Shown piece after piece: positions 35,359 to 47,355 of a stretch of DNA of 64,000 nt. The position numbers and the translations under genes are program-made. This stretch comes from Nigrospora sphaerica (Eukaryota; Ascomycota; Sordariomycetes; Amphisphaeriales; Apiosporaceae), in assembly GCA_018287875.1 (NCBI GenBank), contig JAGVVL010000009.1:1240001-1304000 (forward strand), in the 5' to 3' direction. The notes under the pieces were generated by a model. It was not told where the DNA came from, made no database searches, and worked only from the letters and a program-made list of their open reading frames with translations. The number at the start of each line of letters is the position of its first letter. Within the stretch, counting starts at the first letter, position 1.

Positions 35359-38300
35359 ATGAACCCACACCCAGCCGACGAAATGTCGCACCGAGATCGG
35401 GATTCGGCTGAACGACACCAAAGGGACCCATCCTACTCTGCCCCGACGTCAACAGGAACCCCTCACCACAGCAATGCTGCTTCTTTGCCGATCCACCAGC
35501 CTGTTGCTTCGAGACTCCCCGGCGCCATCCACAGCCCTGGCGGCCTGCTCGCAAGTCACGGCTCCGCTCCTCCCAACATGCCCCTCGGCGCGCCCTCGGG
35601 CGCTGTCAACAACTACGGCGCCGGCGGCCCCCTGGCCTCCGACTCGAACCGAGCCCTCCCACACAAGGCGCAGAACGCGTCCAGCCAAATGTTTGGGGCC
35701 ATAGCCAACGGTCCCAACCCGGGCGCCTCGTCGGGGTCCGGCGCCGCTGTCGCTGCCGCCAGTTCGCTCTTTGGCGGGCCTCTGCAAGAAAACGGTCGCC
35801 CGCCGGCCCAGGGGCCCATCCCGTTTGGCCCCGGGGGCAGTGCCAACGGCGGTGGCGGCATGCCTACGAGCCATCCGGGCCCTCCTGGCTCTGGGGCCAT
35901 GCCGCAGGGACAGCAGCCCATTTTGAATGTAAGTTTGCCGAATATTTTTGCTGTCTGATGAGTGCGTGTGCGCTGGAGACGGTTGTTCTCGGCGTTGCCG
36001 TGCCGCATAACGGGCGCGTCCAGATGATGGATGATTGACCGCTTGATGATTCCATCAAACGCGATACGAGTGTTGTCCGTTTCATTCGGCGATGCTGTGC
36101 GACTGCCTCCTTTGCCTCTTGTTTTCCCACGTCGTGGGTGCGGCCCGGCCAACCTTTGCTTTCTACGTCGCCTTGCGCTCTTCCCATCCTCCAAGCCCTC
36201 CTCCTTCTTCCTGCCACGATCGCCTCATGGTGCTCTCTGCGCGGCCTGCTACGTGTCAACTCCTGCTTCACCCTCCTGTCCCTCGTTCCGGTTGCTGAAG
36301 CGGCCATGCATCTCCATACGCAGTGGCGCCGGTGCGTGGTGCCTGCGGGTGATCGCGCAAGTGTACTGCTGCCATACGCGCTATCTCGGCACCGCCATGT
36401 CTAATCCGCTAAGCGTACTGACCATGTCTTTAGGACGCCCTCAGCTATCTGGACCAAGTCAAGGTGCAGTTCTCAGACCAGCCCGATGTGTACAACAAGT
36501 TCCTTGACATTATGAAGGACTTCAAGAGCCAGACGTAAGCCGCGTCATGCCTGCGATGGGCAAGTGGGAGGGTTCCGGGGTGCTAACACCGACGACAGGA
36601 TTGATACCCCCGGCGTCATTAACCGTGTGTCGGACCTCTTCGCTGGCCACCCAAACCTGATCCAGGGTTTTAATACCTTCCTGCCTCCGGGCTATCGCAT
36701 CGAATGCGGCGAAGGTGGCAATCCAAACGCTATACGGGTGACGACGCCCATGGGGACGACAGTGCAGCAGATCCCAGCTAAGCGTGACCATGGCGATGGC
36801 ACGCACTTGAGCTCCAGCTCGGCCTTCTTCAGCAGCCACCGCCCAGGCAACAGCTGGCAGCAGCAGCCGCCGCCGCAGCGCCCGCCATCACAACACCCCC
36901 CAGGCCATTCCCAATCTCAGCAGCCAATTCCGCAAGCCTCGCAGCCGCAGCACAGCATCGAAAGCCCCGAGGTGGCCTACAGTGCGCCCGCCACCAACGG
37001 CCCCGGTATTTACGGGCAGGGTCCAGGGCCGGCGGGTCAAACGACGGCGTTTGATGGGCCCGGTTCAGCACAGCAACCACGCGCCGCCTCGCAGCACCCG
37101 CAAAATAATACCAACGCTTCCACCACACCCAGCGGACCCGGCGCCCGGAACGCCCTCACCCCAACACCCGGCGGCCAGAGCGGCGGTACCAATGGCTCTG
37201 CCTCGCAGAATGCCAGTATGGAGAAGCGAGGCCCAGTAGAGTTCAACCATGCCATTAGCTATGTCAACAAGATCAAGGTACGCACCAAGCCGGAGAGGGC
37301 GCATCTGCGGGTGTGCACCTTTGGGGAGTATTTTCCCGCTTTCCTTCTACCTCAAACCTGCTCCCCCCATGCCCGGCGCTTGCCCTTCTCGCTTTTGCCC
37401 GCTCCTGCCTCTGCCCATCTAACGCTTCCATGCCTACCCACCCACAATCCGTCCTCCCAAGAGAGAAATTCTCTTCCGTGCTGACGTTTTGGCCGCTCAC
37501 AGAATCGATTTCAGGACAAACCCGAGATCTACAAACAGTTCCTCGAGATACTGCAGACCTACCAACGAGAGCAAAAGCCTATTCAGGACGTCTACGCCCA
37601 AGTCACTAGTCTTTTCAACACGGCACCCGATCTACTCGAAGACTTCAAGCAATTTTTGCCCGAGACCGCCGCTTCCAGCAAGGCCAACAACGCCCGCGCC
37701 GAAGACATGCTCGCCATGTCGGGCTTGACCCAGACCACGCCGCAGCCCGGGCATGCGATGCGCGACGGTCAAAAGATGCCTCCGGTCGGCAGTTTCGCCC
37801 CGCCTGCCAGTGCCAGCAAGGAGAGCAAGAAACGCCCGCGAAACGAAAAGCCGGTTCCGGTGGCTCCGACCTCGATCCCCGATACCTTGCCGCCGAACAA
37901 CCAGCGATCCATTCCCGGCCTGTCCGCCGCGGGCAGCAAGCGACCCAAGCTGAGCCACAAGCCTCTGGCCGCCGATGTACCTTCGATCGAGCCCACACTC
38001 ACGCCCGTCATGCCCGAACCACTTCCTCCGAATACTCACCACGGCGTCCACGCCGAGGAGCTGGCATTCTTCGACAAAGTCAAGAAGTACATGTCGAACC
38101 GCTCCACCATGAACGAGTTCTTGAAGCTGTGCAACATGTACTCTCAGAGCTTGATCAACGAGAACGACTTGGTGCACAAGGCTAGTTCCTTCATCGGAGG
38201 CAACCCCGAGTTGATGACGTTTTTTAAGAACTTCCTGCACTACGAGGGCGGCGACGAGATGATCGAAAATAGGCCCAAGCCGCCTACCGAGAAGGTCTCG

Positions 38301-40676
38301 TTGAGTAACTGTCGTGCTAGCGGCCCGAGCTACCGTCTTCTCCCCCGAAGGGAGAAGCTGAAGCCCTGCAGCGGCCGTGACGAGATGTGCAACGCCGTAC
38401 TCAACGACGAGTGGGCCTCGCATCCTACCTGGGCATCCGAGGACTCGGGCTTCGTCGCGCACCGCAAGAATGCGTTCGAGGAGGGACTTCATCGGATTGA
38501 GGAGGAACGCCACGACTACGATTACAACATCGAGCTCAACGTCAAGTGCATCCAGCTCCTCGAACCTATCGCCCAGCAGATGCTCAACATGACGCAGCAG
38601 GAGCGCGACAGCTTTGTGATGCCGGCCGGCCTCGGCGGCCCCAGCACCTCAATCTACAAGCGCGTGTTGAAGAAGATATATGGCACCGAGAAGGGTCCAG
38701 AAGTCGTGAACGAAATGTTCCAAGATCCTTTCTCCGTCGTCCCGGTGGTCCTGGCACGCCTCAAGCAGAAGGATGAGGAGTGGCGGTTCACGCAGCGCGA
38801 GTGGGAGAAGGTGTGGCAAGCGCAAACGGAAATTATGCACCTCAAAAGCCTCGACCACATGGGCATCCAGATCAAGCAGAACGACAAGAGAAACCTCTCA
38901 CAGAAGCACCTGGTGGACGTCATCAAGACGAAACACGAGGAGCAACGTCGTCTTCGAAGCACGCGGGCCAAGGTGCCCCGCCACCAGTTCGCGTACCAGC
39001 TCAACGACCACGATGTCATCATGGATCTGCTCCGTTTCATGGTCCTCTACGGCATGCACAACGGCCACCACAGCACCTCGGAGAAGGACAGGATCGTGGA
39101 CTTCTTCGAGTCCTTCATTCCCCAATTCTTCAACTTGCCGGAAGAGAAGGTACAGGAACGTCTCAGTGATATCGATCGCGAGTCCGCCGAGGAAGACGCC
39201 GAAGAGCAGCTCCCGGCCGAGCTGACCAATGGTCGTTCGACGCGGCGAAACGGGAAGCGCTCGGATCTCTTGCGCGGTGTCCTCGATCCCGGCCGGAACG
39301 GCACCAAGACCCGGAAGGAGAAGGAGGATAGCGCCGCTTTGGGTAGCAAAGAGACGACGCCTGACCAGGGTTCGGCGAACGAGGAAGAGATGGGCGACGC
39401 CCCCGAGGAGACCGCTCCTTCAGAGACAACCAACGAGCGGTGGCTGCCCATAGTCCCTCGCGCCACGGTGGTCAAGGGAGACAATCCACTCGTCGGGGCC
39501 GACGGCGAGCTCAAGGCCGACGGCTTCTTCCCTCGGCCCTGGTACAATTTCTACTGCAACCAGACCATCTATGTCTTTTTCAGCATTTTCCAAACCCTGT
39601 ACCGGCGTCTCAAAGACCTCAAGGACAGCGGCGACAGTGTCCGGGACGAGATCGAGCGTGCTAAGAGCAAGAAGCCGGCCAAACTGCTTGGAATCGCCGT
39701 CAATGAGATCAACTACTTTGATGAGAACGACCCGTCAGCGTGGTGGCCCAAGACGGTCGAGCTCATCGAGGACTACATCACGGGCGAAATCGACGAGAAC
39801 CGCTACCAGGAGGTGATGCGCCACTACTACCTCAAGAAGGGTTGGACACTCTACACGATCCAGGATCTCTTGAAGACGCTTTGCCGTCTCTCGTTGGTCT
39901 GCACTAGCACCGACTCGAAGGAGAAGACGCCGGACTTGATTGCGCAATTCCTGGCCAACCGCTCTCTCGAAGAGACTAGCTATCAAACCGAGATCAGCGC
40001 CCGCACGTTTGCACAGAAGTGCATCAAGGATAACGACATGTTTGTGATCAGTTGGGTAAGCATAGACAGGACGGCACGGCTTGGTGGCTTGGAACGCAGG
40101 CTAACATGGAGGCGACAGTTCCCCGGGAAGAGCGAGGCAACGGTCCGCTGGCTCCAGCGCGAGGAGACGACGTTCTACATGGACGAGATGGAGCTGCGTG
40201 AGCGGTGGCAGTACTACATCTCGTCCTATATGCGCGTGGAGCCGACTGAGGGTATTCCTAGGAGTCGACTCCAGAAGACGGTCCTCGCCCGCAACCTCCC
40301 GTCCAGCGACGTTGACTCGGACGACGGCACGGCGCCCAAACCCATCCGGTTTGAGGAGAACCTGGTCCTGCGCATCTGTCTAAACTCGAACAAGATCGTG
40401 TGGGAGGAGGGTACCTCGGAGTACTTTATTTACTCTACGGAACCCGAATCGGAAGCACAAAAGGCCGAGGCGGCGGAGCGGGCGGCGGCCCTCACGGAGA
40501 ACAGGTCACAACGGTTCCGGGAAAAGTTTGTCATGAACAGCCCATGGATGCGCGATGTCAACCAGGACGAGGTGCAGAAGGCGAACGAGAAGTTCCAGAA
40601 ATGGTTCAAGGACGGCGTTGCGCCCACCTCGGACACGCGCGGGGAGGGCGATGACGACATGGAGGGCGTCGAGTAG
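35359..40676 (+). CDS. sin3: Sin3 transcriptional corepressor scaffold
   Basis: Five exons (35359-35928, 36434-36534, 36599-37277, 37503-40055, 40119-40676) give 1486 aa; all junctions stay in phase with GTAAGT/GTAAGC/GTACGC donors and CTAAC/CTGAC branch sites. Three paired amphipathic helix domains appear: PAH1 (about 191-260, [20 protein letters not shown]), PAH2 (about 437-505, [20 protein letters not shown]) and PAH3 (about 635-700). The HDAC-interaction region follows at about 720-830 (PSYRLLPRR through [19 protein letters not shown]), then the conserved Sin3 C-terminal domain ([20 protein letters not shown]). Linkers are Gln/Pro/Ser/Gly-rich, with a basic nuclear signal [11 protein letters not shown]. 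In the nucleus Sin3 bridges sequence-specific repressors and the Rpd3 histone deacetylase. The first intron is 505 bp, unusually long for this window. Length and architecture match full-length fungal Sin3. Confidence 0.96.
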
Positions 40677-42609
40677 GATCTTTCCAGATGGACTGTGTTT
40701 CCTCGCCGGCCCTCGTCGGTGGACCAACCTGGTCTATATCTGGTTGCCCGATTCACGACGTACGATGACTGCGTGTGGATGGGGGAACCCTAACGGCATT
40801 CAGCTCGGCGTTCAGGGGAATTTGAATTCGCTTCATCCAATAGTAGGGGCAAGAGCTTCATAACTCTTGTGGTCGCCACTTGCACTGCGCATTACCCGTT
40901 GGCGCCTCAATCTTGTTTTTCTTTTCGCCCGCATACCCGACAGTTTGTGTCTTTCTTTTTCAATCGTTCCTTGCATCATCGACGTTGGACCGGGGGAAGG
41001 AAAAACTACTGTACGCTGCTCATGGCAATGAGGCAGGGACATCCTAGCTGGGTACATGCGTGTGGTGCGGCATGGCGAAGATACGAGAGGACTCGGGACG
41101 TTCCGTCCGGGCCCTTTCCTTGCCTGGGCTGCCTGCCGTCACTGACGGTGGCAGGGCTTGGCCGGGGGACTGGGTTTGAAATACATGTATCATACAACAG
41201 TCCTAGACCGAATACAAGCTTTCTCGCTTTAGCCTCTCGCGGCACATTGGTTAGTGATGCCGGATGCAGTAAGCGTTTATGACCCGATTTGCACTCTCTA
41301 CTGACGAATAGGGGGAAGACGCAGGCAGCTGGCGAAGAGCTACACTCATTGGATGGGTAATTCAATTCACGCTGTCTGTGGTCCTATCTGTCTTCCCAGG
41401 CTCTACGCACCCGCAACACGCCCGCGCCGTTTTCTTTCTCGCTTTCTACCTGTCGGCCGGCGGTCCAACGACGGCCAGGGCGTGGCCGGCCTCGTTGGGA
41501 GCGGCGGCCAAGGGATCCTTCTTGAGGTGCTCGATGTCGAACTCGCTGTTGACGGCGCCGCGCAGCTCGACGGCGCCGGTTGCTTCAGGGGCGCGTCTGG
41601 GGATGAAAGGGCGGCCGGCGGGGAGCGGCGTATTGGCAGCTGCCCCGCTTAGGTTTGTGGTGATGGTTTCCGAGGCACGACCGGCACGCCGTGCCCGTTT
41701 TTGTCGTCGCGGCCCGTTACGGAAGGAGGTGGTGGCTTCTCTGCTCTTTGACGCCGAGTGGGCACCCGGGGCGGGACTTCGGGCTGGGTTTGCCTTCTCG
41801 TCGTCGTCGAGCGGGAGGTGACGCTCGGGGTAGACTTGGATTGGAAGTTCGTGATGAGATGGCCGACGGAATGATGTTCGCCGCAGCAGAACCAGACGGC
41901 TTATATGGATGGTCACACACAGATGTACGCCGTGCCCGCTCTCATCACTTACACGCAGGGGATATGGAATAGCGGCGACGGTGCCTTTCCGGCTGTCGCT
42001 ATGCCGCTGGCCCGTACGCGGCGTAGCGCCCGATAAATGATGCCGCCGTCGAGACGCCGCTAGACTTGTCCCGGAGTAGCGTCTGATGGATTATGGTGAT
42101 TTTGCAACTGCCAGGCCCAAGGGTCCACACCCAGGTGAGCCGCAAATCCCGAGGGGGGGTCATACTTCCCATGCTTCGGTGCGTGGCCGGATCTGCATGC
42201 ACATGGGTGACGCTGTACGCCGATGGCGCTGTTTGTCTTGCCGACATGAAGCTCTGTGGGAGCCCGCGTTGTGTGTGCGGGGGGGCAGAACTAAGGAAGC
42301 TGGCGGACGTGCGCTTAGGCGGCCCTTTCCGCATTGGATTATGTCATGGCATCTACGACTGCCAGTCAACGACAAGCGATACCTGAGTTAGGTGCTTCGG
42401 ACTTGTCAGGAGCAAGGTATTCGCCAAGGCCAACACCACATACCTCCGGCCAGTTCAACGCACGACACTTTCCATTCCGTGTATGTTGCCTCGCAAGAAC
42501 CTGGAAAACCTAGTAGCGGATTGATCGCCCTAGGTTCGCCTGCGCACTATACCGGCCGGCCCGGTTTACAAATGCGCCTGGGGTTGCCGCGAGATTCGCC
42601 TCACTTCGG
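40677..42609. other. Intergenic, with one doubtful minus-strand frame
   Basis: Sin3 3' flank and the upstream region of the phosphoesterase gene. On the minus strand at 41446-41916 a basic, Arg/Ala/Pro-rich frame ends in FDIEHLKKDPLAAAPNEAGH. It has protein-like features but no in-frame ATG, and no convincing upstream exon was found. It is left unannotated as a gene. Confidence 0.35.
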
Positions 42610-44192
42610 ATGCAAGCGCAGGCCTACCCAGCGGGCATGGAAGTGACAAGGCTCACCCCGACGAGGGTGGTTGTGTCTACGGCGCCACCCTCGATGGGGG
42701 CACATCCGGGCTACCCGTCCACGGCAACCAAGCGCGGCCCGCCCAGCCCGGATCTGGTGCCCAACCCCTTCATCAAGAAGCGGAACCTGGAATGGAGCCT
42801 CGACCTGCCTGCGGCGGTGGCGTCGTCGCGCGCCCACGACGACGAAGATGACGACCATGACAAGCCCGACGAGGAGGACACCGAAGCCGTACCTCGGGGC
42901 CAAGCCGTCGCGGGCCCGTCCGCCGAGGTCGACGCGGACCACGCCGACGTCTGGAGCGCCCGCCTCGCCGAGGCCGCTCTCGTCCCGTTTCCCGCCGGCG
43001 CGCCCCGCCTGCACGTTGCCGAGTTCCGTGCCCTGTACGAGGCGAACGCGGGCCGGACCACCGGGGCGCACTTCGTCATCACGCAGCATGACCACCCCAT
43101 CGCCGGAACCCACTACGACCTGCGTCTGCAGATCAATCCAACGAGCAGCGCCTCGTGGGCCCTCAGGTACGGGCTGCCGGGAGCGCCCAACGGCGCCCGG
43201 CAGGGCCGCTTGGCCGTCGAGACGCGCGTGCACTGTCTCTGGGTATGTTTTGTTGTTTTGCTGTTCCTTCTCTTGGGTGTTTGCCCCCTCCCTCCCCCAC
43301 CAATCTGGTTGGCATATTAATATCTTGACAGAACCATCTCATCGAAAGCGCCTCGCCCTCGACCGGATCCCTTCTCATCTGGGACACGGGGACGTATAGC
43401 ATCCTGGAGCCGTCGGGGGCTGGCAGCGGTGACGGTCCCGCTGCGGACCCAGACTCGCAGCCCCTGGCTGAAGATTCGCCTCCTCCCCATCCTTTCGACA
43501 ACGACGACAACGAGGCTCGGCAGCCCGCCGAGCAGCAGAAACTGCATGCCGCATTCCAGGCTCGCAAGATCCGCCTGCAGCTGCACGGCACCCGCCTGCC
43601 ACGCCGGTACGTCGTCAACATGCGACTCAACAGGGCCGACGACGCCGCGGGCCGGGATTGGAATGCCGTGCGCCCGCCGTCCAAGCCGCGGCGACCCAGA
43701 GGCGCAAGGACACGGTCCCAGGCGCGCGGGGCAGCGACGAGCTCCGAGGACGAGGCCGACGACGCGGCCCCCGCGGACGCCGAAGAGAAGATGCACACGG
43801 CCCCCAACCAGGAGGAGGAGCGGCGCGCCATTGCCGAGCATGACGCCGAGGTGCGCCGCACCAACGAGTACGTGGGCGCGCACAACTCCATCGGTAGCGT
43901 GTACCAGCGTAACTGGTTCGTGTCGCTGGACCGGGAGGCGAGCGGGTTCGTGCGGCAACGGCGGCGGGGCCGCGTGGTATGGGAGCCCGCCGACAACGGC
44001 GAATGGGAACGCAGCGGCGTGCCAGGGCAAGATGGAGCCGAGGACGGCGGCCGCCTGACGTACCCCTTCTTCGTCCGCGGCACCGAATTCGAACGGAGCC
44101 TGGTGACGGGTCGGCTAGGGGCAGAGGTCTTGCGCGGTGACGGCGTCGAGGGCTTCGTCTCGCGCAAGGGGTGGCAGGCCGTGTTGAAATGA
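42610..44192 (+). CDS. LigD-type DNA 3'-phosphoesterase domain protein
   Basis: Exons 42610-43242 and 43332-44192 with an 89-bp intron (donor GTATGT, acceptor CAG) give 497 aa. Residues 154-175 read HFVITQHDHPIAGTHYDLRL, matching the bacterial LigD phosphoesterase core (KHDA...LHYDFRLE): H160 or H162, H168, D170 and R172 align with the metal and phosphate ligands. WNHLIES across the splice supplies a histidine (H213) like the later catalytic one, followed by LLIWDTGTYSILEP. In bacteria this domain trims 3'-phosphate or ribonucleotide ends in end joining; fungal stand-alone versions are poorly studied. Here a long acidic linker (DDEDDDHDKPDEED, about 77-90) precedes the domain. A disordered, charged stretch (about 320-400) interrupts it before the C-terminal conserved part (SVYQRNWFVSLDREASGF). 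There is no ligase or polymerase domain. The gene converges on rpp1, with 228 bp between the stops. Confidence 0.85.
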
Positions 44193-44420
44193 AGGGAATG
44201 GAAAGCCCGGGAGAAAGAGCCCTGTCGGCCCGCGGACGGTGTCAGTAAATAGGTACCCCAAAGGGGAAATGCCGTGTGAAGGAACCAATTCAATTCAGGG
44301 TATCATCCATTGCCGAACGCCATTCGTACTGAAGCCCAAGCCCGTCCCTCTTGAGGGAAGGGGGACCGCCTGCCCACCTGTAGACGTCCCGTCTCTTTTC
44401 ATTTTCAGGCGCCGCCCTTT

Positions 44421-45428
44421 CTATTTTCCCTTTTTCTTCTCCTCGGCCATTGCCTCCATCCGCAGCTTCTTCACCTGTCTCTTGCTGAGAGTGCCCTCGG
44501 GTCGCTCTGCGTCGGTGTTGCCCTTGCGCTTCTTGCCCTGGGCGTTGTCGTTATTGCCGTTGTTGTCATTCTTGTGGCCCTTTTTGTCCTGCGGCGGGCC
44601 CTTGCCTTGTCTCGGCTGCTGTGGCGGCCGCTCGACGCCCTCCATCCGATCCTCCTTGTCCTCTTCCTCGGCGCCGCCCTGGTGGGGCGGCGGGGCGAGC
44701 TGGACGACGTCGACGATGCCGCGGAAGCCGCGGCGCTTGATGCCCTCGTTGACGACGACGCCGCGGGCGATGGCGCCGAGGCCCTCGATGCCGCGCTCGG
44801 GGGCGAGCCCCCAAACGGCGAGCAGGTTGACGACGTCAGCGGGGCCGCGCAGGCCGAGGACGTCGCGGGCCTCGCTGCTGATGACGAGGCCGCGGCCACG
44901 GGTGGCGCGCACGAGCTCGGCGAGGTTGCCGATGAAGTTGGCACGACGGCGGGCGTCGCCAGCGGCGCCCAAGATTTGGGCGTAGCAGATCTCGAAGCGC
45001 AGGCCGCGGTTCACGGCGGCCATGCACGGCTTAGGGCGGAAGTGGAAGGGGAAATGCTGCGTTAAGTCCAGCGAGATGAGGGCCGGCTGGTCCATGCTGA
45101 GGCAGGCGGCCGTGAAGTCCTTTTCCGTCGACGGCCGCACCGCCAGAATGTCGTACAGGCTGGCGATCTGCGGGAGGCGGGCGTGCGTGGCGTTGTCGCC
45201 GAGCGGCACCGTGACGCGATGCAGAACCTCGGGCAGGTGCTTGCCGGCGTCGGTGGGCGAAGGCTTGAAGGTCGGCAGCGGGTTCCGCGGGGCCGCCGGC
45301 ACGGGCCCGTCGTATATGTGGTTCAGGGCCACGACATGGTAGCCCAGTGCCTTGCTGAAGCGCAGCGTGCGCTGCAGGTCCTCAGGCCGCGTCGCCGTCG
45401 TCCACGCGATGTTGAGGTCGTAGAGCAT
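44421..45428 (-). CDS. rpp1: RNase P/MRP protein subunit Rpp1 (p30 family)
   Basis: A single exon of 335 aa starting MLYDLNIAWTTATRPEDL. It shows the p30 TIM-barrel-like blocks: SKALGYHVVALNHIYDG, ASLYDILAVRPSTEKDF, ISLDLTQHFPFHF, VNRGLRFEICYAQILG, LVISSEARDVLGLRGP and DVVNLLAVWGL. Rpp1 is a protein subunit shared by RNase P (tRNA 5' maturation) and RNase MRP (pre-rRNA cleavage) in the nucleus and nucleolus. The C-terminal 85 residues are disordered, Lys/Asn/Gln-rich and basic (KKRKGN, SKRQVKKLR), fitting RNA binding or nuclear import. The frame is open 411 bp upstream with an in-frame ATG at 45725, but the family begins at MLYDLN, so the internal start is preferred. Confidence 0.92.
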   Translation of the reverse strand: MLYDLNIAWTTATRPEDLQRTLRFSKALGYHVVALNHIYDGPVPAAPRNPLPTFKPSPTDAGKHLPEVLHRVTVPLGDNATHARLPQIASLYDILAVRPSTEKDFTAACLSMDQPALISLDLTQHFPFHFRPKPCMAAVNRGLRFEICYAQILGAAGDARRRANFIGNLAELVRATRGRGLVISSEARDVLGLRGPADVVNLLAVWGLAPERGIEGLGAIARGVVVNEGIKRRGFRGIVDVVQLAPPPHQGGAEEEDKEDRMEGVERPPQQPRQGKGPPQDKKGHKNDNNGNNDNAQGKKRKGNTDAERPEGTLSKRQVKKLRMEAMAEEKKKGK

Positions 45429-46576
45429 GGCCGAGTGCTGCTGCTGCTGTCGCTGCTTCGACTCCTGGAGGTACTCGCTCGAGCTCGCACGCCGGCCACA
45501 CGCCAAGCCCCTCTGTGGGATTGATAGAAAGGCGCGGCGGGGTTTGGGGACTAGAAGCCAGTCGGAGGGGTGGTGGGATGAAAGAGCAGACGATGGCGTG
45601 AATGGTGAACAAGGACTGAAAATTGTCGGAGCTGGTAGCCGAAGCTCACTTTCACCCGCCGATGCTAAACCGAACTTTTTCGGGTGGTACACGATGTACT
45701 CGTGAGTTCGTACCTGCGCGTGCATTCCATCTCCCGCTAAACTAGAGCTCTTTCTGCTTGTGGGGCGGATAAGGTTGGGACCCGACTGCACCGAGATGCA
45801 CCTTCCACTTTTACTTGCGCTCTCACATTTCCCATCCACAGAGATAGAATGCGGTCAGCGGTCAGTAGGCAAAGAGGTACATGAATTTACCCAAGAGGCT
45901 CCATAGTACTTTGGGTACCGTGAGTGATTGGTCAGGCTTGCTCAGGAGCTACCATCGCCAATGACAGCATCCCGTGGGGAAAGCGGCATCGCGAATGATC
46001 TACATGCGCATCCATCATCGCACAATGGAGGTGACGGACAGCCTGGGCTCCCTAGGGAGCAAAACGTATGGGGGTGAACAATCGCTTGGCACCCGGGGGG
46101 GCACAGCCACCATGTACACGCATCCAGAGGCAAACCGTCGTCTTGGCCCTTTCCCACGGGGAATACACTCAATTACGATACGGCTTAGCTCGCAAGGCGC
46201 TGGCGCATGGACGTTCATAGACTCTCTCTCACACGCTCACGCGCTCCCGCCGGGGGCTGGGCAGCTGCCTACTTACTAACTGCAGTGGCTTTCTCCTGGG
46301 TGGGAAATCTGTCACGGCTTCTTTCCCATTCATCATCATCTTGACTTTTGACTAGTTTCACGTCATTTTGGGTCGACATCTTCTCCGTCCACCCTTAACG
46401 TGCCGCAACGAGTCCCCATCTTGCCTCCCCTCCTGGTGGCCATCCCATCCCGTCCCGCGTCGCAAGTTAGTTCCACGTTTGATCGCCACCGCATAATTAG
46501 CCAGTTCACCGACGTCCAGCCACGCCTCCTACCAGCAAAGCACCTAGACCTGCGAGGTAGAGACGTGCAAACCCAC

Positions 46577-46617
<41 letters not shown>

Positions 46618-46848
46618 CCTCCTGGTATCGATAGCAAACTGCGCCGCGCGTACATCTCCCGAAGCTCCGAATACGGCAGAGTTCCACCACCACCTGCTGG
46701 CCCCATCCAGCAGCACCAGCAGCCCGCCGCCGCGCCTTGTCCCTTTGTAGGCCGAGGCCTCTGCGATTAGCGCGCACGCGACGAGTGCTACGAGGACAAG
46801 AAGAAGAAGAGGAAATAGAATACAAAGGAGCCAGAGTCGACGGTCGCC
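45429..46848. other. Divergent promoter region rpp1 / zinc-ribbon gene
   Basis: About 1.4 kb between divergent starts, with no further gene supported. An (AC)16 tract at 46582-46613 lies 236 bp before the zinc-ribbon ATG, in its probable leader. Confidence 0.45.
46582..46613. repeat. (AC)16 microsatellite
   Basis: A perfect dinucleotide run upstream of the small zinc-ribbon gene. Confidence 0.95.
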
Positions 46849-47355
46849 ATGTGTTTCGTCTTCACGTGCGGCGAGCACACGTTCCGCAAGGAGGTCGAGG
46901 GCTACGAGGGTATAACGTGCCAGTGCCACAACTGCGGCAACTGGAGCGGCAAGGTCGTCAAGACGAACCCGTGGTTCACCTTTTGCTTTATTGTAAGTAG
47001 ATGATCCCCCTCCCCCGCCTTTCCATCATCACAACCCTCTTTCTGCCTTGTCCTCGTCAGGGGAAAATATGGAAAGCAGAAGAGAGAAGTAGAGAGCTGA
47101 GCTGAGCTGACCGCATTTTCTCGCCCCTCTCTTCAGCCCGTCCTTCCTCTCTCCATCAAGGGCTACCAGGATGTCACCTGCCACATCTGCAACTTTGCCC
47201 AACCGCTCGAGAACCGGCCCGACGTCATGCAGATGCGCGGCGGTGGCGGCGGCGGCGGCGGCCCGCCGGGAATCCCGATGCAGAACCAAGGCGGACCGCC
47301 CCCGGGCTGGGGCCAAGGGCCGCCCCCGGGCCAGGAGCCCATGCGCTATGGATAA
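46849..47355 (+). CDS. Small zinc-ribbon membrane-associated protein
   Basis: Exons 46849-46992 and 47137-47355 (intron 144 bp, donor GTAAGT, acceptor CAG) give 120 aa. It reads MCFVFTCGEHTFRKEVEGY, then CQCHNCGNWSGKVVKTNPWF, a hydrophobic WFTFCFIPVLPLSIKGY and CHICN. The pairs CHNC and CHIC about 40 residues apart form a zinc ribbon split by a short hydrophobic segment. This is the layout of the fungal zinc_ribbon_15-type family (xxCPRCxN...WFTFFFIPLIPI...CPxCG). The C terminus is a Gly/Pro-rich tail with a run of eight glycines. Function in the family is unknown; a membrane-surface role is inferred from the hydrophobic part. The ATG context and the shortness agree with homologues. Confidence 0.8.

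Noticed and set aside
40869..41282. 137-codon frame downstream of sin3
   Set aside because: Composition fits a 3' UTR; no domain and it follows directly on the sin3 stop region.
41446..41916. Basic minus-strand frame of 156 codons
   Set aside because: No in-frame ATG (it opens with GTG), and attempted upstream exons also run into stops without an ATG.
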